24,142 nucleotides of DNA from CAYJXJ01 sp964374095 (GTDB lineage Bacteria > Elusimicrobiota > Elusimicrobia > UBA1565 > UBA9628): assembly GCA_964374095.1 (NCBI GenBank), contig CAYJXJ010000060.1, forward strand, positions 1 to 24,142, given 5' to 3'. This document shows positions 1-8,599 of this stretch, one piece after another; position 1 is the stretch's first letter; the number at the start of each line of letters is the position of its first letter. The notes under the pieces were generated by a model. The model was given only the letters and a program-made list of their open reading frames with translations. It made no database searches and had not been told where the DNA came from. The translations under genes were made by a program, and so were the position numbers.

Positions 1-349
1 AACAAACACCCTCTTCCCCACCCCGCCGCTCTTCCGTTTGGGGCTGGGGGGGGGGGGCCGGGGCGGCCCCCGGCCCGCGGGGCGCCGCCCCCCCCCCGGG
101 CGCCGCCCCGGGGGGCGGCGCCGGGGCCGCGGCCGTGGAGAGCTCCGGAGAATTCAGAGGGTTCTTCGGGGCGTCGGGCGAGGAAGTCCCCGGGAACAGG
201 GGCCCGTCCCCGCGACGCTTGCTGACCTTCGCCATCAGCTGTCCCTTGTCCATCCGGCCCCCGCCGTGCCAAGACCGGTAGTACATGAAGGCCGGGACGG
301 CCAGGACCGCGGCGACGAAAAGCCAGCCCAGCATGCCTCGGCCTCTCAT
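1..349 (-). CDS. Membrane-anchored Pro/Ala-rich protein, partial (last gene of pilus/secretion operon)
   Basis: The gene begins at an ATG (347-349) with a strong AAGGAG ribosome site 8 nt upstream and runs off the left end, so the C-terminus is missing. The first 25 residues hold one hydrophobic segment (LGWLFVAAVLAVPAFMYY), then a short basic stretch, then a linker made almost only of Pro, Ala and Gly from about residue 75. This fits an inner-membrane anchor with a periplasmic low-complexity arm. No lipobox cysteine is visible, so it is not a typical PilP lipoprotein. Its place after the PilM/N/O-like genes suggests a PilP- or GspC-type alignment protein, but this is inferred only from order. 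The last 60 or so bases (12 consecutive G and long C runs) may contain sequencing errors, so the distal frame is unreliable. Confidence 0.6.
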   Translation of the reverse strand, partial: MRGRGMLGWLFVAAVLAVPAFMYYRSWHGGGRMDKGQLMAKVSKRRGDGPLFPGTSSPDAPKNPLNSPELSTAAAPAPPPGAAPGGGAAPRGPGAAPAPPPQPQTEERRGGEEGVC

Positions 350-368
350 GGTCCCGGCTCCTTTTCCT

Positions 369-956
369 TCATAGCGTCAGACGGTTGCGCGGAATGGCGA
401 TGACGATGGCGGAGTTCACCGTGTTCTGACCGATGGGATCGGCCCTCTTCGTGACCGACAGACTTTCGATGAAAACGGTCGGCGTGGTCGATTCGATCCT
501 CGCGATCCAGCGCACGATCTCCTTGAAGTTCAAGGTGGAGCTCATGCTGGCGCGCTGGAAGATGACGCCCTTATCCTCCATCTCGGTCACGGGCTGAAGC
601 GTGTCCGTAACGATCCCGTCGGCCTTTAAGGACTCCACGAGGACGCCCAGGAGCCACTGGTCGCGGTCCTTGAGCTGCGGCGTTTGGGAGTAAATGGAGG
701 CCAGCTTGTCGCGGGCCGCTTCGTAGGTGTCGGCGTACTGGGCCGCGGCCCTGGCGGCGGCCAGTTTCGAGCCCAGGGTGCGCAGCCGCTGGGCGGCGGG
801 CTTGTAGCCGAGCAGGTGGGCGACCAGGATCAGCAGGGAGCCGATCACCAGCGGACGGGCGAAATGCTTCGCTCCCTTCTCGCGGAAGGATCCGACGACG
901 AGTTCCAGATCGGCCGCGGCGCGCGCCGTCAGGGCCTTGGGATCGATCCGCGTCAT
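369..956 (-). CDS. PilO/GspM-like inner-membrane assembly protein
   Basis: This 195-residue protein has a cytoplasmic N-terminus of about 30 residues, one transmembrane segment at about 33-50 (ARPLVIGSLLILVAHLLGY), a helical stretch at about 55-95 and a C-terminal alpha/beta domain. That is the layout of PilO (type IV pili) and GspM (type II secretion), which pair with PilN/GspL in the inner membrane. The start ATG overlaps the stop of the PilM-PilN gene by 4 nt (ATGA), so the two are translationally coupled. The next gene starts 19 nt downstream. Overall sequence conservation in this family is low, so the call rests on size, topology and gene order more than on residues. Confidence 0.65.
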   Translation of the reverse strand: MTRIDPKALTARAAADLELVVGSFREKGAKHFARPLVIGSLLILVAHLLGYKPAAQRLRTLGSKLAAARAAAQYADTYEAARDKLASIYSQTPQLKDRDQWLLGVLVESLKADGIVTDTLQPVTEMEDKGVIFQRASMSSTLNFKEIVRWIARIESTTPTVFIESLSVTKRADPIGQNTVNSAIVIAIPRNRLTL

Positions 957-2611
957 GATCCCGGCCCCCGCTTCGACTTTCCGGTGATGGTGAAGCTCGT
1001 TCTTTGCTCGAGGCGCCGCTTGAAGGCGATCTGCTCGGCCCCGGCGCCGCCCATGGCCGATTCCGCGCCCGCGGCCACGTGGATGACGTTGATCTGCAGG
1101 TCCGTGAACAACGCGCCGAAGATCTCCGAGCGGCCGAGGCGGTCCTTGAAGCTGAGGGCCTTGTCGCGCTCCTCGGACGGTGAGGAGGCCATGGCGTAGC
1201 CGCTCAAGATTATTTCCCGCGGCTTGACGGCGGAAGCCCTCAAGGGGTTGCTGAGGGATATCCGCGCCAGCCAGACCTTCTCGGGCAGGCTCGAGATGAC
1301 GTCGGCAAGCACCGGCAGGGTCCGGGCCTTGCGCAGCTCGGCCGGGTCGGGGAGCAGCTCCATCTGCTGCTGCATGTCGCGGATGAGATTCTCGATATCC
1401 GTCGGACCCTTATTGATGAAGACCGCCTCCACCTCGGGCTTGCCCCGGTACTTCTTGAGTTCCACGGCCCGCAGGCGGTAAAGCAGTTCATGGCCGAAGC
1501 CCGCCAGGCACAGGGCGAGCGCCGCCGCGCCGGCGGCGGCGAGAAGGTACTTGGCCGCGGTCCGTTCCGCATCCGAAATCTTGCCGAGGTCGCCGAGCTC
1601 CAGCGAAATCCTTGTCGGGGAGAGGAAGCGGACGGCCGCTCCGATCGAGGCGAAGCCCCCCCAATCGCCTCCCTTGACCCCCAGGAGCGCGGCCGTATCG
1701 TGGAGCTCGGCCTGCAGGCCGAGCTCGGAGGAGAAGCTCTCCTTCCAGGCGGGCAGGTCGGGGGCGGCCCCCCCCACGCGCAAGCGCTTCAGGGAACCGA
1801 CCCCGAGTTGTTTCTGGGCGAAGGAGACGCATCCCCCGAGGTCCACCTTACGGCTGTCGTTGACCGTGGCTTCGGCGCCCAGGAAGACCTCGCGGAAAAA
1901 GACGGGCAGGCCGCGGTCGCAGATCAAGACGCGCACCGCGCCGGCGTCGAAGTGGACCTGGCAGTACGGGTCCGGCCCGGCTCCGCCCTCGAGCGCGTTC
2001 CACAGGCGCAGGACGGAGCACGGCGCCACTTCCAGGCCCGCCAGCTTGAGCCCCAAATCCTCGACCAGCGAGTTGATATTCGGCAGGTTCTTGCGCGGCG
2101 TCACGGCCACGAGCGCCCCTTGCCGCGCCTTCTGGTCGGGGCCGGCCGCGGGGAGCGGCTCGATCTGGTAGTCGTAGCTGAGGGCGTCGAAGGGAATGGG
2201 GATGTATTTTTTCGCCTCCAGGGGGATGGCGCTGGCCCAAAATCGCCGGTCGACCGAGGGCATCGTGAAGTATCTCAGGAGCCCCAGATGGTGGGAGATG
2301 GTCACGACGACCGCGTCGGAGTTCCACCGGATCTGGGACATGGCTTGGCGGATCAAGGCGGTGAGTTTGTCCCGTTCGCCGAGAAAATTCGTATTGAGGG
2401 ACGTCGACGGGCCGGCGCCGGCGGCGGCTTTCGCGGCCGCTCCCGCGGGCACCGGAACGCGAACCAAATGGTCCACCGAAGGCTTTCCTTTGACCATCCG
2501 CAGTTCGGAGAGGTAGATCGTATCCGGGCTCAGGTAGAGTCCCCGACACGTGGGAAGATTGGGGGTGGTCTTGCCGAAGGCCAACTGCTCGACTATTTCG
2601 TCGATATTCAC
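953..2611 (-). CDS. PilM-PilN fusion (GspL-like) assembly protein
   Basis: The protein has 552 residues. Residues 1-340 resemble the actin-like PilM/cytoplasmic GspL domain (ISHHLGLLRYFTMP near 106-119, FDAGAVRVLICDRG near 221-234). A single transmembrane segment lies at about 352-373 and is followed by a PilN-like periplasmic domain with a helical region and a ferredoxin-like part. In type IV pili PilM and PilN are separate proteins; their fusion is the arrangement of GspL. It should sit in the inner membrane and link the cytoplasmic assembly ATPase to PilO/GspM. The start is a GTG at 2609-2611 that overlaps the preceding stop by 4 nt (GTGA), with GGTGGG upstream. A much longer open frame upstream of this GTG is a shadow of the neighbouring gene. 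Confidence 0.75.
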   Translation of the reverse strand: MNIDEIVEQLAFGKTTPNLPTCRGLYLSPDTIYLSELRMVKGKPSVDHLVRVPVPAGAAAKAAAGAGPSTSLNTNFLGERDKLTALIRQAMSQIRWNSDAVVVTISHHLGLLRYFTMPSVDRRFWASAIPLEAKKYIPIPFDALSYDYQIEPLPAAGPDQKARQGALVAVTPRKNLPNINSLVEDLGLKLAGLEVAPCSVLRLWNALEGGAGPDPYCQVHFDAGAVRVLICDRGLPVFFREVFLGAEATVNDSRKVDLGGCVSFAQKQLGVGSLKRLRVGGAAPDLPAWKESFSSELGLQAELHDTAALLGVKGGDWGGFASIGAAVRFLSPTRISLELGDLGKISDAERTAAKYLLAAAGAAALALCLAGFGHELLYRLRAVELKKYRGKPEVEAVFINKGPTDIENLIRDMQQQMELLPDPAELRKARTLPVLADVISSLPEKVWLARISLSNPLRASAVKPREIILSGYAMASSPSEERDKALSFKDRLGRSEIFGALFTDLQINVIHVAAGAESAMGGAGAEQIAFKRRLEQRTSFTITGKSKRGPGS

Positions 2612-4431
2612 TCGTTGCCCACCAGCTTGACGACGACCTTGGCTTCGGGCTTCTCCGAAACGGCGGAATGGACTTGGACCCGCCCGGAGTCGGCGCCGTG
2701 CTTGCCGATCAGGACTTCCGCCGCGGCTTGGGCGCGCTTCTGGGCCAACCCCTCCGCCTCGGCCTCGCCGGAGTGCGCGAACCCCCGCACCGAGAGCTCC
2801 TTCTCGGGCGACGCCGCCAGATCGCGGGCCGCGTTCTTGAGCACCGCCTCCGCCGAAGCGGGGAGTTCCGCGGAATCCTTGGCGAATACGATCTCCCCCA
2901 TCCCTCCCGGCGCCGGACCGGAAGCCGCCGGCGCGGCAGTTTCGGCGCCGGCCGCCGGCCGCCGGCGCGCGCCCCGCCGGGGACGCGGCGCCGCCGAGGC
3001 GGGGCGGACGAGCCCGGAGACGCCGGAGTCGTCCAAGCCGGGGAGGTTGGCGGAAGGGGCTCCCGCGGAGCGCGCGAGCAGGGCGGGGCTCTGGGCGGCG
3101 TCCGGGCCGATGAGGTGGATCCACCGGTGGAGGGTGCGCTGGTGGTTCTTGCCGTCGGTGGCCGTTAAGACGCACTCGTAGCGGCCGGTCGGGAGGGCGG
3201 CGCCGAAATATCCCTTCCGGCCGTTCCAGTAGACCTGATTCGAGACCGGCCCGCTGCCCAGGACTTGGTTGAGCGGAGCGAGGTCGCCGTCGCCGCCCCC
3301 CGCCGCGGGCCGTAGCAGCTGAAAGCGCCAGGAGGCGAGCCCCGACGGAGGCTCCATGACGGAAAACTCGATGATGACCCCTTCTCCGCGGTCGGGCCGG
3401 AACCGCTCCGGAAACACGCCCAGAGACAAGGGGGGGCCCGCGGAATCGGCGATGGAGCCCTCCACCCCGAAGTCGAGCGGCTTGTTGTAGACGAACAGCA
3501 CGATGATCCCCTTGAATTCCCGGAGGGCCTTGGGAATCTCCACCTGAGTGCTGAGCAGATTGACTTTCACCCGGGCCGGCGAGATCCCCGAGGCGTAGAG
3601 GTGCGAACTGATCCCCATCGTCCGGCGCATATCCAGCACCTTGGCGTCGCCGATGGCCGTGCCTTCCGGCAGGATGTAGATTTGCGCGCGCTTGAGGGCG
3701 TAGGCCACCCCCGCCAAGGCGTCGAGGAGGCCGGGGGCCGTTTTCTTGTTGAAGACGATGTCGGATTTGAAGAAGACCGGCGTCGGGAAGGCGAGGGCCA
3801 GCGGGTCTCCGTTCTCGAGCGTCAGGACCTCGACGTCGTCGGCGTCCCGCAGCACCTTGAGATTGCGGTCCAGGACCGCCCGGATCTTGGTCCGAATCTC
3901 CCTTTCCATGACTTCCCGGTTGGGGCGCGGCGACGGGGAATCCGCGACCGGCGGGGCGGTCTTGGCCGGCGGAGAGGACGGCTCGCCTTGGGTCTCGACG
4001 ACGACGGCGGGGGATTCGGAAGCCCGCGGCGACCGCGCCGCCGCGGGGGACTTTGCCGACGCCCCGGCCTGCGGGTCTCGCGGGGCGGGGGACTCCGCTG
4101 GGGGCCGGGCGGCCGTGGGGGCGCGCGGGGGCGTGACCGCGGCGCCCGCGTTCATCCGCTGGGTGATCAGGTTGATGTATTCGTTGGCCAGGGCGCGCTC
4201 GGCCTGCGCCCCGCGCGTCAGGACGTCCATGAACCGGTCCATCGCCTGGGCGTCCTCGCCCTTCTCGTAGAATTCGATCCCCAGCCGCATCTGCCGGGAA
4301 AGTCCTTTGTCGGCCGCGTCGTCCTGCGCGACGCCTGCCACGCCCATGGACGCCATGAGCCAGAGCGTCCGGACGCCCCACGCCCCCGCACAGGCCAGGC
4401 TCCTGGCCGCACGCGGAATCATATGTATCAT
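2608..4431 (-). CDS. Secreted/periplasmic protein with OmpA-like C-terminal domain
   Basis: About 607 residues. The N-terminus looks like a signal peptide (basic start, hydrophobic stretch LWLMASMGVAGVA, then QDD), followed by a short helical segment that could be one TPR-like pair, a Pro/Ala/Ser-rich linker (about 90-185), a middle alpha/beta region (about 190-330) and a beta-rich region. The last 99 residues look like an OmpA/MotB peptidoglycan-binding fold (IVFAKDSAELPASAEAVL, then ELSVRGFAHSGE and an AQKRAQAAAEVL helix). The middle region (VEVLTLENGDPLALAFPTPVFF) also resembles a diverged OmpA-like domain. It probably ties the assembly machine to the cell wall. The start is uncertain: ATG 4431 is used because it gives a compact signal peptide; a TTG at 4473 overlaps the upstream stop, and ATG 4422 is also possible. 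Confidence 0.65.
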   Translation of the reverse strand: MIHMIPRAARSLACAGAWGVRTLWLMASMGVAGVAQDDAADKGLSRQMRLGIEFYEKGEDAQAMDRFMDVLTRGAQAERALANEYINLITQRMNAGAAVTPPRAPTAARPPAESPAPRDPQAGASAKSPAAARSPRASESPAVVVETQGEPSSPPAKTAPPVADSPSPRPNREVMEREIRTKIRAVLDRNLKVLRDADDVEVLTLENGDPLALAFPTPVFFKSDIVFNKKTAPGLLDALAGVAYALKRAQIYILPEGTAIGDAKVLDMRRTMGISSHLYASGISPARVKVNLLSTQVEIPKALREFKGIIVLFVYNKPLDFGVEGSIADSAGPPLSLGVFPERFRPDRGEGVIIEFSVMEPPSGLASWRFQLLRPAAGGGDGDLAPLNQVLGSGPVSNQVYWNGRKGYFGAALPTGRYECVLTATDGKNHQRTLHRWIHLIGPDAAQSPALLARSAGAPSANLPGLDDSGVSGLVRPASAAPRPRRGARRRPAAGAETAAPAASGPAPGGMGEIVFAKDSAELPASAEAVLKNAARDLAASPEKELSVRGFAHSGEAEAEGLAQKRAQAAAEVLIGKHGADSGRVQVHSAVSEKPEAKVVVKLVGNE

Positions 4432-4469
4432 TATAAAATCCACGGGTTTCTGAATTATTTCGACGTCCT

Positions 4470-7055
4470 TCAAGGCCGTCCACCCAATACTTCCAGGCCC
4501 ATCCGCGCCTCTTGATTGCCCGGCTCGATGGCCTGCGCCGCCCGGAGCTGGCGGACCGCCTCGTCGCGCCGCCCCAGGCGCGTCAGAGCCTTGGCGAGAT
4601 TGATGCGGACGGCCAGATTTCCGGGATCGCGCCCCGCGACCCAGGCGAGGTGCTCGGCCGCCTCGGCGTCGCGGCCGCGCGCCAGCGCCGCGACGCCGGC
4701 GATGAACCGCGCCGGGGGGGCCGCGGGCAAGTGGCGCGCGGCCTCGGCGGCGGCCGCGTAGGTCTTCTCGGAAAATTCCCCGCGGGCCGCCAGCGCCTCG
4801 GCGGTCCTGAGGACGTCGATGGCCTCAAGTATGGCCGGGGCGGGGCGGCCCGACTGGCGCACGACCGCCCGCAGGTTGCGTTCCGAGACGGCGAGGTCGG
4901 GATTGAGCTCCAAGGCCCGCGCATAGGCGTCCTGGGCCTGCGAAATCCTCCCCCCCAGGCTCTGGACGAAGCCGAGGTTGTTCCAGTGATTGGCGTTGTC
5001 CGGGAAGATGGCGACCGCCCGCTCCAAGAACTCCGCGGCTTCCCGCAGGCGCAGGCGCGCCGACGCTTCGTCGCGCAGATAGAGCGCCGCCAGGCCCGCG
5101 GTGGCTTCCGGAGAGAGGGGATTGATCAGGACGGCCATCCGGTAATAATTTCTCGCCTCCTCGAACTGCCCCAGGCGGGAGGCCTTGATCGTGCCGATGT
5201 TGAAGTAGATCTCGTCGTATCCGGCATTGGCCGAGAGGGCCGCGGCATAGGTCGCGTCGGCGTCCTTAAAGCGCTCGGCCCGCGCGTAGGCGTTGCCCAA
5301 CTCGTAGATGGCGTTGACCTCGCGCGGCCCCCAAGACTGCGATTCCTCGAGCTGCCGTATGCCGCCCGCGACCTGTCCGCCCCGGAGAAGCTTGAAGCCG
5401 GCGAAGTAATGGACCTCCCGAAACCAGACCCGCGTCCAGTACCAGGCGACCAAGACCACGGCCAGCGCCCCGGCCGCGGCCAGCGGGGCCGCCCCGCCGG
5501 CCCCGCCGGGGGAGCGCCAGGGGCGCTCCTCCGGGAGCGACCCGCCCGCGGCCGTACCGGCGGCCCACCAAAACATGAAGGCGGGCACGGCGAAATGAAG
5601 CGAAACGTTGAGCAGGTTGTCGACCAGCATGCCGGCCGCGCCGCACGCGGCCGCCAGGGAGAGCCGCTCCAGCGGGCGCGACGCCTGCCTCCATCGGAAC
5701 GCCACCCCGCGGCCGAAAGCCCACCAAAGCCACGCCAGCACCCCGACCCCGAGCAGGCCGGACTGGGCCCAGACTTCGAAGATCTCATTGTGCGAATTGT
5801 TGGCGTGCGTGCGCATCTTGCGGAAGAACGGATCGGCCGCCAGCATCACCCCCTGATAGAATGGGTAGAACAACTCGAAGAGTCCCCAGCCCTTGCCCGT
5901 CAACGGGTTTTCGGCGCCCATGAGCCAAGCGGAGGTCCAGATCAGGAGACGCTGATGGAATGGGCTGTAGTACCCGTCGGCCTTGCTGAAGCTCTGGATC
6001 TCGGTCAAGCGCCCGATGACGGTCGATGTGTAGGGCCCCTCGACGCTGCTCTGGGGCCAGAGCAGGACCAGCACGACGGCCAGCCCCGCCAGCAGCCCGG
6101 CGGGACGCGGGTTTTCGCGGATCTTATTGCGGCATTCCCGGCTCAGCCCCAGGAGAACCAGGCCCGCCAGGGCCCCGCCCCAAGACGACCGCGTGAGGCT
6201 CGCCAGGAGCGCGGCTTCCAGGGCCAGCAGGACCGTTCCATAGGCGATCCGCTCGCCGCCGCCGCGCGCCGAGAGGAATTGCAGGGCGGCGATCGGGAGC
6301 AGGACCACGTTGTACGAGGAAAGGAAGTTCGGGTTGCCGAAGGTCGAGACGGAGCGGCCCCCGTAAGGATTCAGGATGATCGGCCAGATGAACTCCACGT
6401 TAAAGTACTGGCACGCCCCGTACACGGAGGCCAGGAAACCCGTCGTCATCGCCAGATGGATGTAGTCGGCGGCGCGGCCGGCCCGGCACAGCCATGCCGC
6501 CCAGACCAATCCCCCGGCCCACAGGGCCGCCCCGTAGCCGTCCCAGAGCTGATTCCAGATTCCCGCCGGGACCCGTCCCGAACGCATCAGCGGGAAGGCC
6601 GTCCACGCCGCCCCCCAGGCCAGGGCGAAGAAGACCCACGTCCCGACGGGGGATTCCTGGGCGGGGGTCGTCGCGAGGGCGTCGCGCCGCATCAGGGTCG
6701 CGGCGAGATAGAAGGGGATGAGAACGTTGACGCACAGGAATAGCCCCTGGCGCAGCCCCTCCGCCCGCATCGAGGGACGGAAAAATTCCGGGTGGCCGAT
6801 GTAGGCCGCGCCCCAGCTCAGGGCCGCCAAGGCCGCGGTCGCGGCCAGCGGCAGGTCCACCGCGGTCCGCGGGAGGCGCGCCGCCTCCCCGCGCGCTGCC
6901 GCTCCCAGCAGCGCGAGGGCCGCGGTCAGGGCCAGGCTGATGTTGAGCAGGCTGATCTGAGTGACGTAGGGGTTGCGCGTCAGGTTGGTGAAAAACAGGA
7001 GCGGGCAAACGAGAAAACAGACGACGAGCAGGCACCTCTGCGCGCGTTCAATCAC
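4470..7055 (-). CDS. O-antigen ligase / O-oligosaccharyltransferase-like membrane protein with C-terminal TPRs
   Basis: 861 residues. The first 530 or so contain many hydrophobic segments and Wzy_C/WaaL-type signatures: STFGNPNFLSSYN (237-249), a TRSSWGG motif (288-294), RLLIWTSAW followed by NPLTGKGWG (369-391), and HNEIFEVWAQSGLLG (422-436), the periplasmic loop that in this family holds a catalytic His. The C-terminal 290 residues are TPR repeats (for example NAIYELGNAYARAERFKDADATY and NHWNNLGFVQSLGGRISQAQDAYARAL). Such proteins transfer lipid-linked glycans to lipid A or, in the PilO/PglL group, to pilins. Being first in an operon with PilM/N/O-like genes favours pilin or pseudopilin glycosylation. 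The start is a GTG with no strong ribosome site. Confidence 0.8.
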   Translation of the reverse strand: MIERAQRCLLVVCFLVCPLLFFTNLTRNPYVTQISLLNISLALTAALALLGAAARGEAARLPRTAVDLPLAATAALAALSWGAAYIGHPEFFRPSMRAEGLRQGLFLCVNVLIPFYLAATLMRRDALATTPAQESPVGTWVFFALAWGAAWTAFPLMRSGRVPAGIWNQLWDGYGAALWAGGLVWAAWLCRAGRAADYIHLAMTTGFLASVYGACQYFNVEFIWPIILNPYGGRSVSTFGNPNFLSSYNVVLLPIAALQFLSARGGGERIAYGTVLLALEAALLASLTRSSWGGALAGLVLLGLSRECRNKIRENPRPAGLLAGLAVVLVLLWPQSSVEGPYTSTVIGRLTEIQSFSKADGYYSPFHQRLLIWTSAWLMGAENPLTGKGWGLFELFYPFYQGVMLAADPFFRKMRTHANNSHNEIFEVWAQSGLLGVGVLAWLWWAFGRGVAFRWRQASRPLERLSLAAACGAAGMLVDNLLNVSLHFAVPAFMFWWAAGTAAGGSLPEERPWRSPGGAGGAAPLAAAGALAVVLVAWYWTRVWFREVHYFAGFKLLRGGQVAGGIRQLEESQSWGPREVNAIYELGNAYARAERFKDADATYAAALSANAGYDEIYFNIGTIKASRLGQFEEARNYYRMAVLINPLSPEATAGLAALYLRDEASARLRLREAAEFLERAVAIFPDNANHWNNLGFVQSLGGRISQAQDAYARALELNPDLAVSERNLRAVVRQSGRPAPAILEAIDVLRTAEALAARGEFSEKTYAAAAEAARHLPAAPPARFIAGVAALARGRDAEAAEHLAWVAGRDPGNLAVRINLAKALTRLGRRDEAVRQLRAAQAIEPGNQEARMGLEVLGGRP

Positions 7056-7250
7056 GGCGCGAGAAGCCTACCTAACAAATGACGTTAATAGCAATCTGGC
7101 TCTACCGGGCCCCAGGAGACGGCATGGACAGCTCCTCCGAAAACGGGGCCTCCTGGCAGCCGGCGACGATCAGCGCCGGGCCCGCCGGCATCAGCGACCG
7201 GCCGAATCGACCGAGTGGCATGGCCATGGCTTCGTGAGTGCGGGAAAATC
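7056..7250. other. Intergenic stretch upstream of the envelope operon
   Basis: This 195-nt stretch lies between the envelope operon and the tRNA 3' end. It should contain the operon promoter, but no clear -35/-10 pair is visible. A 7-bp inverted repeat (CCAGGAG/CTCCTGG, about 7113-7155) and a minus-strand 41-codon frame (7102-7227, with no recognisable product) are the only structure noticed. Confidence 0.4.
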
Positions 7251-7322
7251 AGCCGAGGATGGGATTCGAACCCACAACCTATCGCTTACGAAGCGATTGC
7301 TCTGCCGTTGAGCTACCTCGGC
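7251..7322 (-). tRNA. tRNA-Thr (anticodon CGU)
   Basis: Read on the minus strand, the sequence folds as a cloverleaf: acceptor GCCGAGG pairs with CCTCGGC; the D arm is GCTC...GAGC; anticodon stem ATCGC/GCGAT encloses the loop TTCGTAA with anticodon CGT; and the T arm carries GGTTCGAATCC. The discriminator base is U and no CCA is encoded. The integrase gene lies directly upstream on the same strand and its last codons extend into the tRNA 5' half, so this is probably the left attachment site of the element. The tRNA promoter must then lie inside the integrase 3' end, where an AT-rich patch with a TAAAAT box (7334-7339) is visible. Confidence 0.95.
7279..7322. other. Candidate attachment site (attL): integrase/tRNA overlap
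   Basis: The final 14 or so codons of the integrase and its TAG stop (7279-7281) coincide with the 5' half and anticodon arm of tRNA-Thr. Tyrosine integrases often recombine in the anticodon stem-loop, T-loop or 3' end of tRNA genes, so the crossover is inferred to lie in this overlap. No second copy of the tRNA fragment was seen in the window, as expected if the other end lies outside it. Confidence 0.5.
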
Positions 7323-8583
7323 GCAATGATACGATTTTATCTATTTTGTCAGCCAATTCCGAGTCCATTAATTCCGCGACGCGGGGCCGCTCCGGCGAAA
7401 GTGTCCAAAAAGTGTCCACTCCCGAGCGGTCGGCCACTTTGTCCGCCCTGCCTGCGGGCGCCGGGTCCGCCGCGTAGCCGGTCAGTCTGTCCATGGCCTC
7501 CCCGTAGACCCGCACGGCCAAGCGCTTGTGGTCCTGGGAGAGGTGGCCATAGCGCTTGTCCACCATCTCGGCCGTGGTGTGGCCCACCAACTCCGCTATC
7601 GTCTTCAGGTCGATGCCGTTCATCATCATATATGACACGGCCGTGTGCCTCAGATCGTGGAACCGAAAACCCTCGATCCCGGCCAGGCGCAAGGCCCGCT
7701 TGAACACCCACCGAATGTCTTTCCTTGGACCGCCGTCCTTGCATTGGAACACGTACTCGCCATGTTCGCTCCGCTTCAACGCGGAGAGCGACTCGCAGGC
7801 CCGCGGCGGCAGCGCCACCTGGTCGGGCTCCTTCTTCTTGGTCTTGGGGAAATAGACGTAGCCGTTGGCGAGGTCCACGTCCTGCCAACGCATGCCGATG
7901 ATCTCGGAGAACCGCCGGCCGGTGTAGAGGGCGAAGGTGACGAGTTCATGGATGGACGGCCCGCAATGCGCCAGCAAGGACCGAATCTCCTCGGGCTTCA
8001 GGTAGCGCTTGCGGATGAACTCGCGCTCATCGAAGAGCTTGATCCTGCCGAGCGGGTTTACGGGAAGCAGCTTCCAGTCGGCGGCTTTGTTAAGGATGCG
8101 CTTGAGGCAGGCGGTCTCGCGGTTCACCGTGGCCTTGGACACCGTCTTGGTGTTCGCGGCGGTCCAAGCCTTGATCCTGGCCTCGCGCTCGGCCTCGCTT
8201 AAGCTTGCCGACGCCTTGCCCTTGAAAGGATGCTGGCGTCCTTCCTGGAGCCGCAGGGCCATGAACTTCTCGACGCGGGCCACGTCGATGTCCGAGAGGC
8301 ACAGGTCGCCGAAGGTCTTGTTGAGCCGGCGGATGTACGACTGCTCGCGCCGCGGCCCCCGGATGCGCCCCCGCACCCAATCGAAGTATTTCTGAGCGAA
8401 GCTCCGGAAGGTCTCGCGGCTGACCTTGCGCACGTCGAGGAAGCGATTCTCGGCCAGCTCAAGCTTGCGCTTGGCCAGCACCGACTCCGCGAGCTTCTTG
8501 CTCGGCCCGATCTTCTCCCTGATGCGCCGGCCTCGCGCCCGGTAGTCGATGAACCAGTTCTCGCCCTTTCGGATCAATCCCAT
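7279..8583 (-). CDS. Tyrosine recombinase (site-specific integrase)
   Basis: 434 residues, a phage/ICE-type integrase. The N-terminal 65 residues form an arm-binding region (ENWFIDYRARGRRIREKIG), residues 60-180 the core-binding SAM-like domain, and 190-355 the catalytic domain. The catalytic residues are all visible: Arg224 (TGRRFSE), His309 and Arg312 (HDLRHT), His335 (LVGHTT) and the nucleophile Tyr345 (KRYGH). About 90 residues follow the tyrosine, and the last 14 are encoded by the tRNA-Thr gene itself. It starts at an ATG with GAGGG just upstream and lies 16 nt after the zeta-like toxin gene, so it is probably co-transcribed with it. It should catalyse insertion and, with an excisionase, excision of the element. 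Confidence 0.95.
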   Translation of the reverse strand: MGLIRKGENWFIDYRARGRRIREKIGPSKKLAESVLAKRKLELAENRFLDVRKVSRETFRSFAQKYFDWVRGRIRGPRREQSYIRRLNKTFGDLCLSDIDVARVEKFMALRLQEGRQHPFKGKASASLSEAEREARIKAWTAANTKTVSKATVNRETACLKRILNKAADWKLLPVNPLGRIKLFDEREFIRKRYLKPEEIRSLLAHCGPSIHELVTFALYTGRRFSEIIGMRWQDVDLANGYVYFPKTKKKEPDQVALPPRACESLSALKRSEHGEYVFQCKDGGPRKDIRWVFKRALRLAGIEGFRFHDLRHTAVSYMMMNGIDLKTIAELVGHTTAEMVDKRYGHLSQDHKRLAVRVYGEAMDRLTGYAADPAPAGRADKVADRSGVDTFWTLSPERPRVAELMDSELADKIDKIVSLRRGSSTAEQSLRKR

Positions 8584-8599
8584 GTCACCCTCGGCGGCG

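Noticed and set aside
40..125. Special G/C-rich element at the left end
   Set aside because: Runs of 9-12 G or C at a contig edge, within a Pro/Ala/Gly-coding stretch, are more likely low-quality or low-complexity sequence.
2612..4483. Very long minus-strand frame extending the PilM-PilN gene upstream to 4483
   Set aside because: The translation is Arg/Gly/Pro-rich shadow of the OmpA-like gene in another frame, and a coupled GTG start at 2611 explains the real gene.
7102..7227. 41-codon minus-strand ORF between the tRNA and the envelope operon
   Set aside because: No recognisable product, no clear ribosome site at its first ATG, and too short to support from sequence alone.
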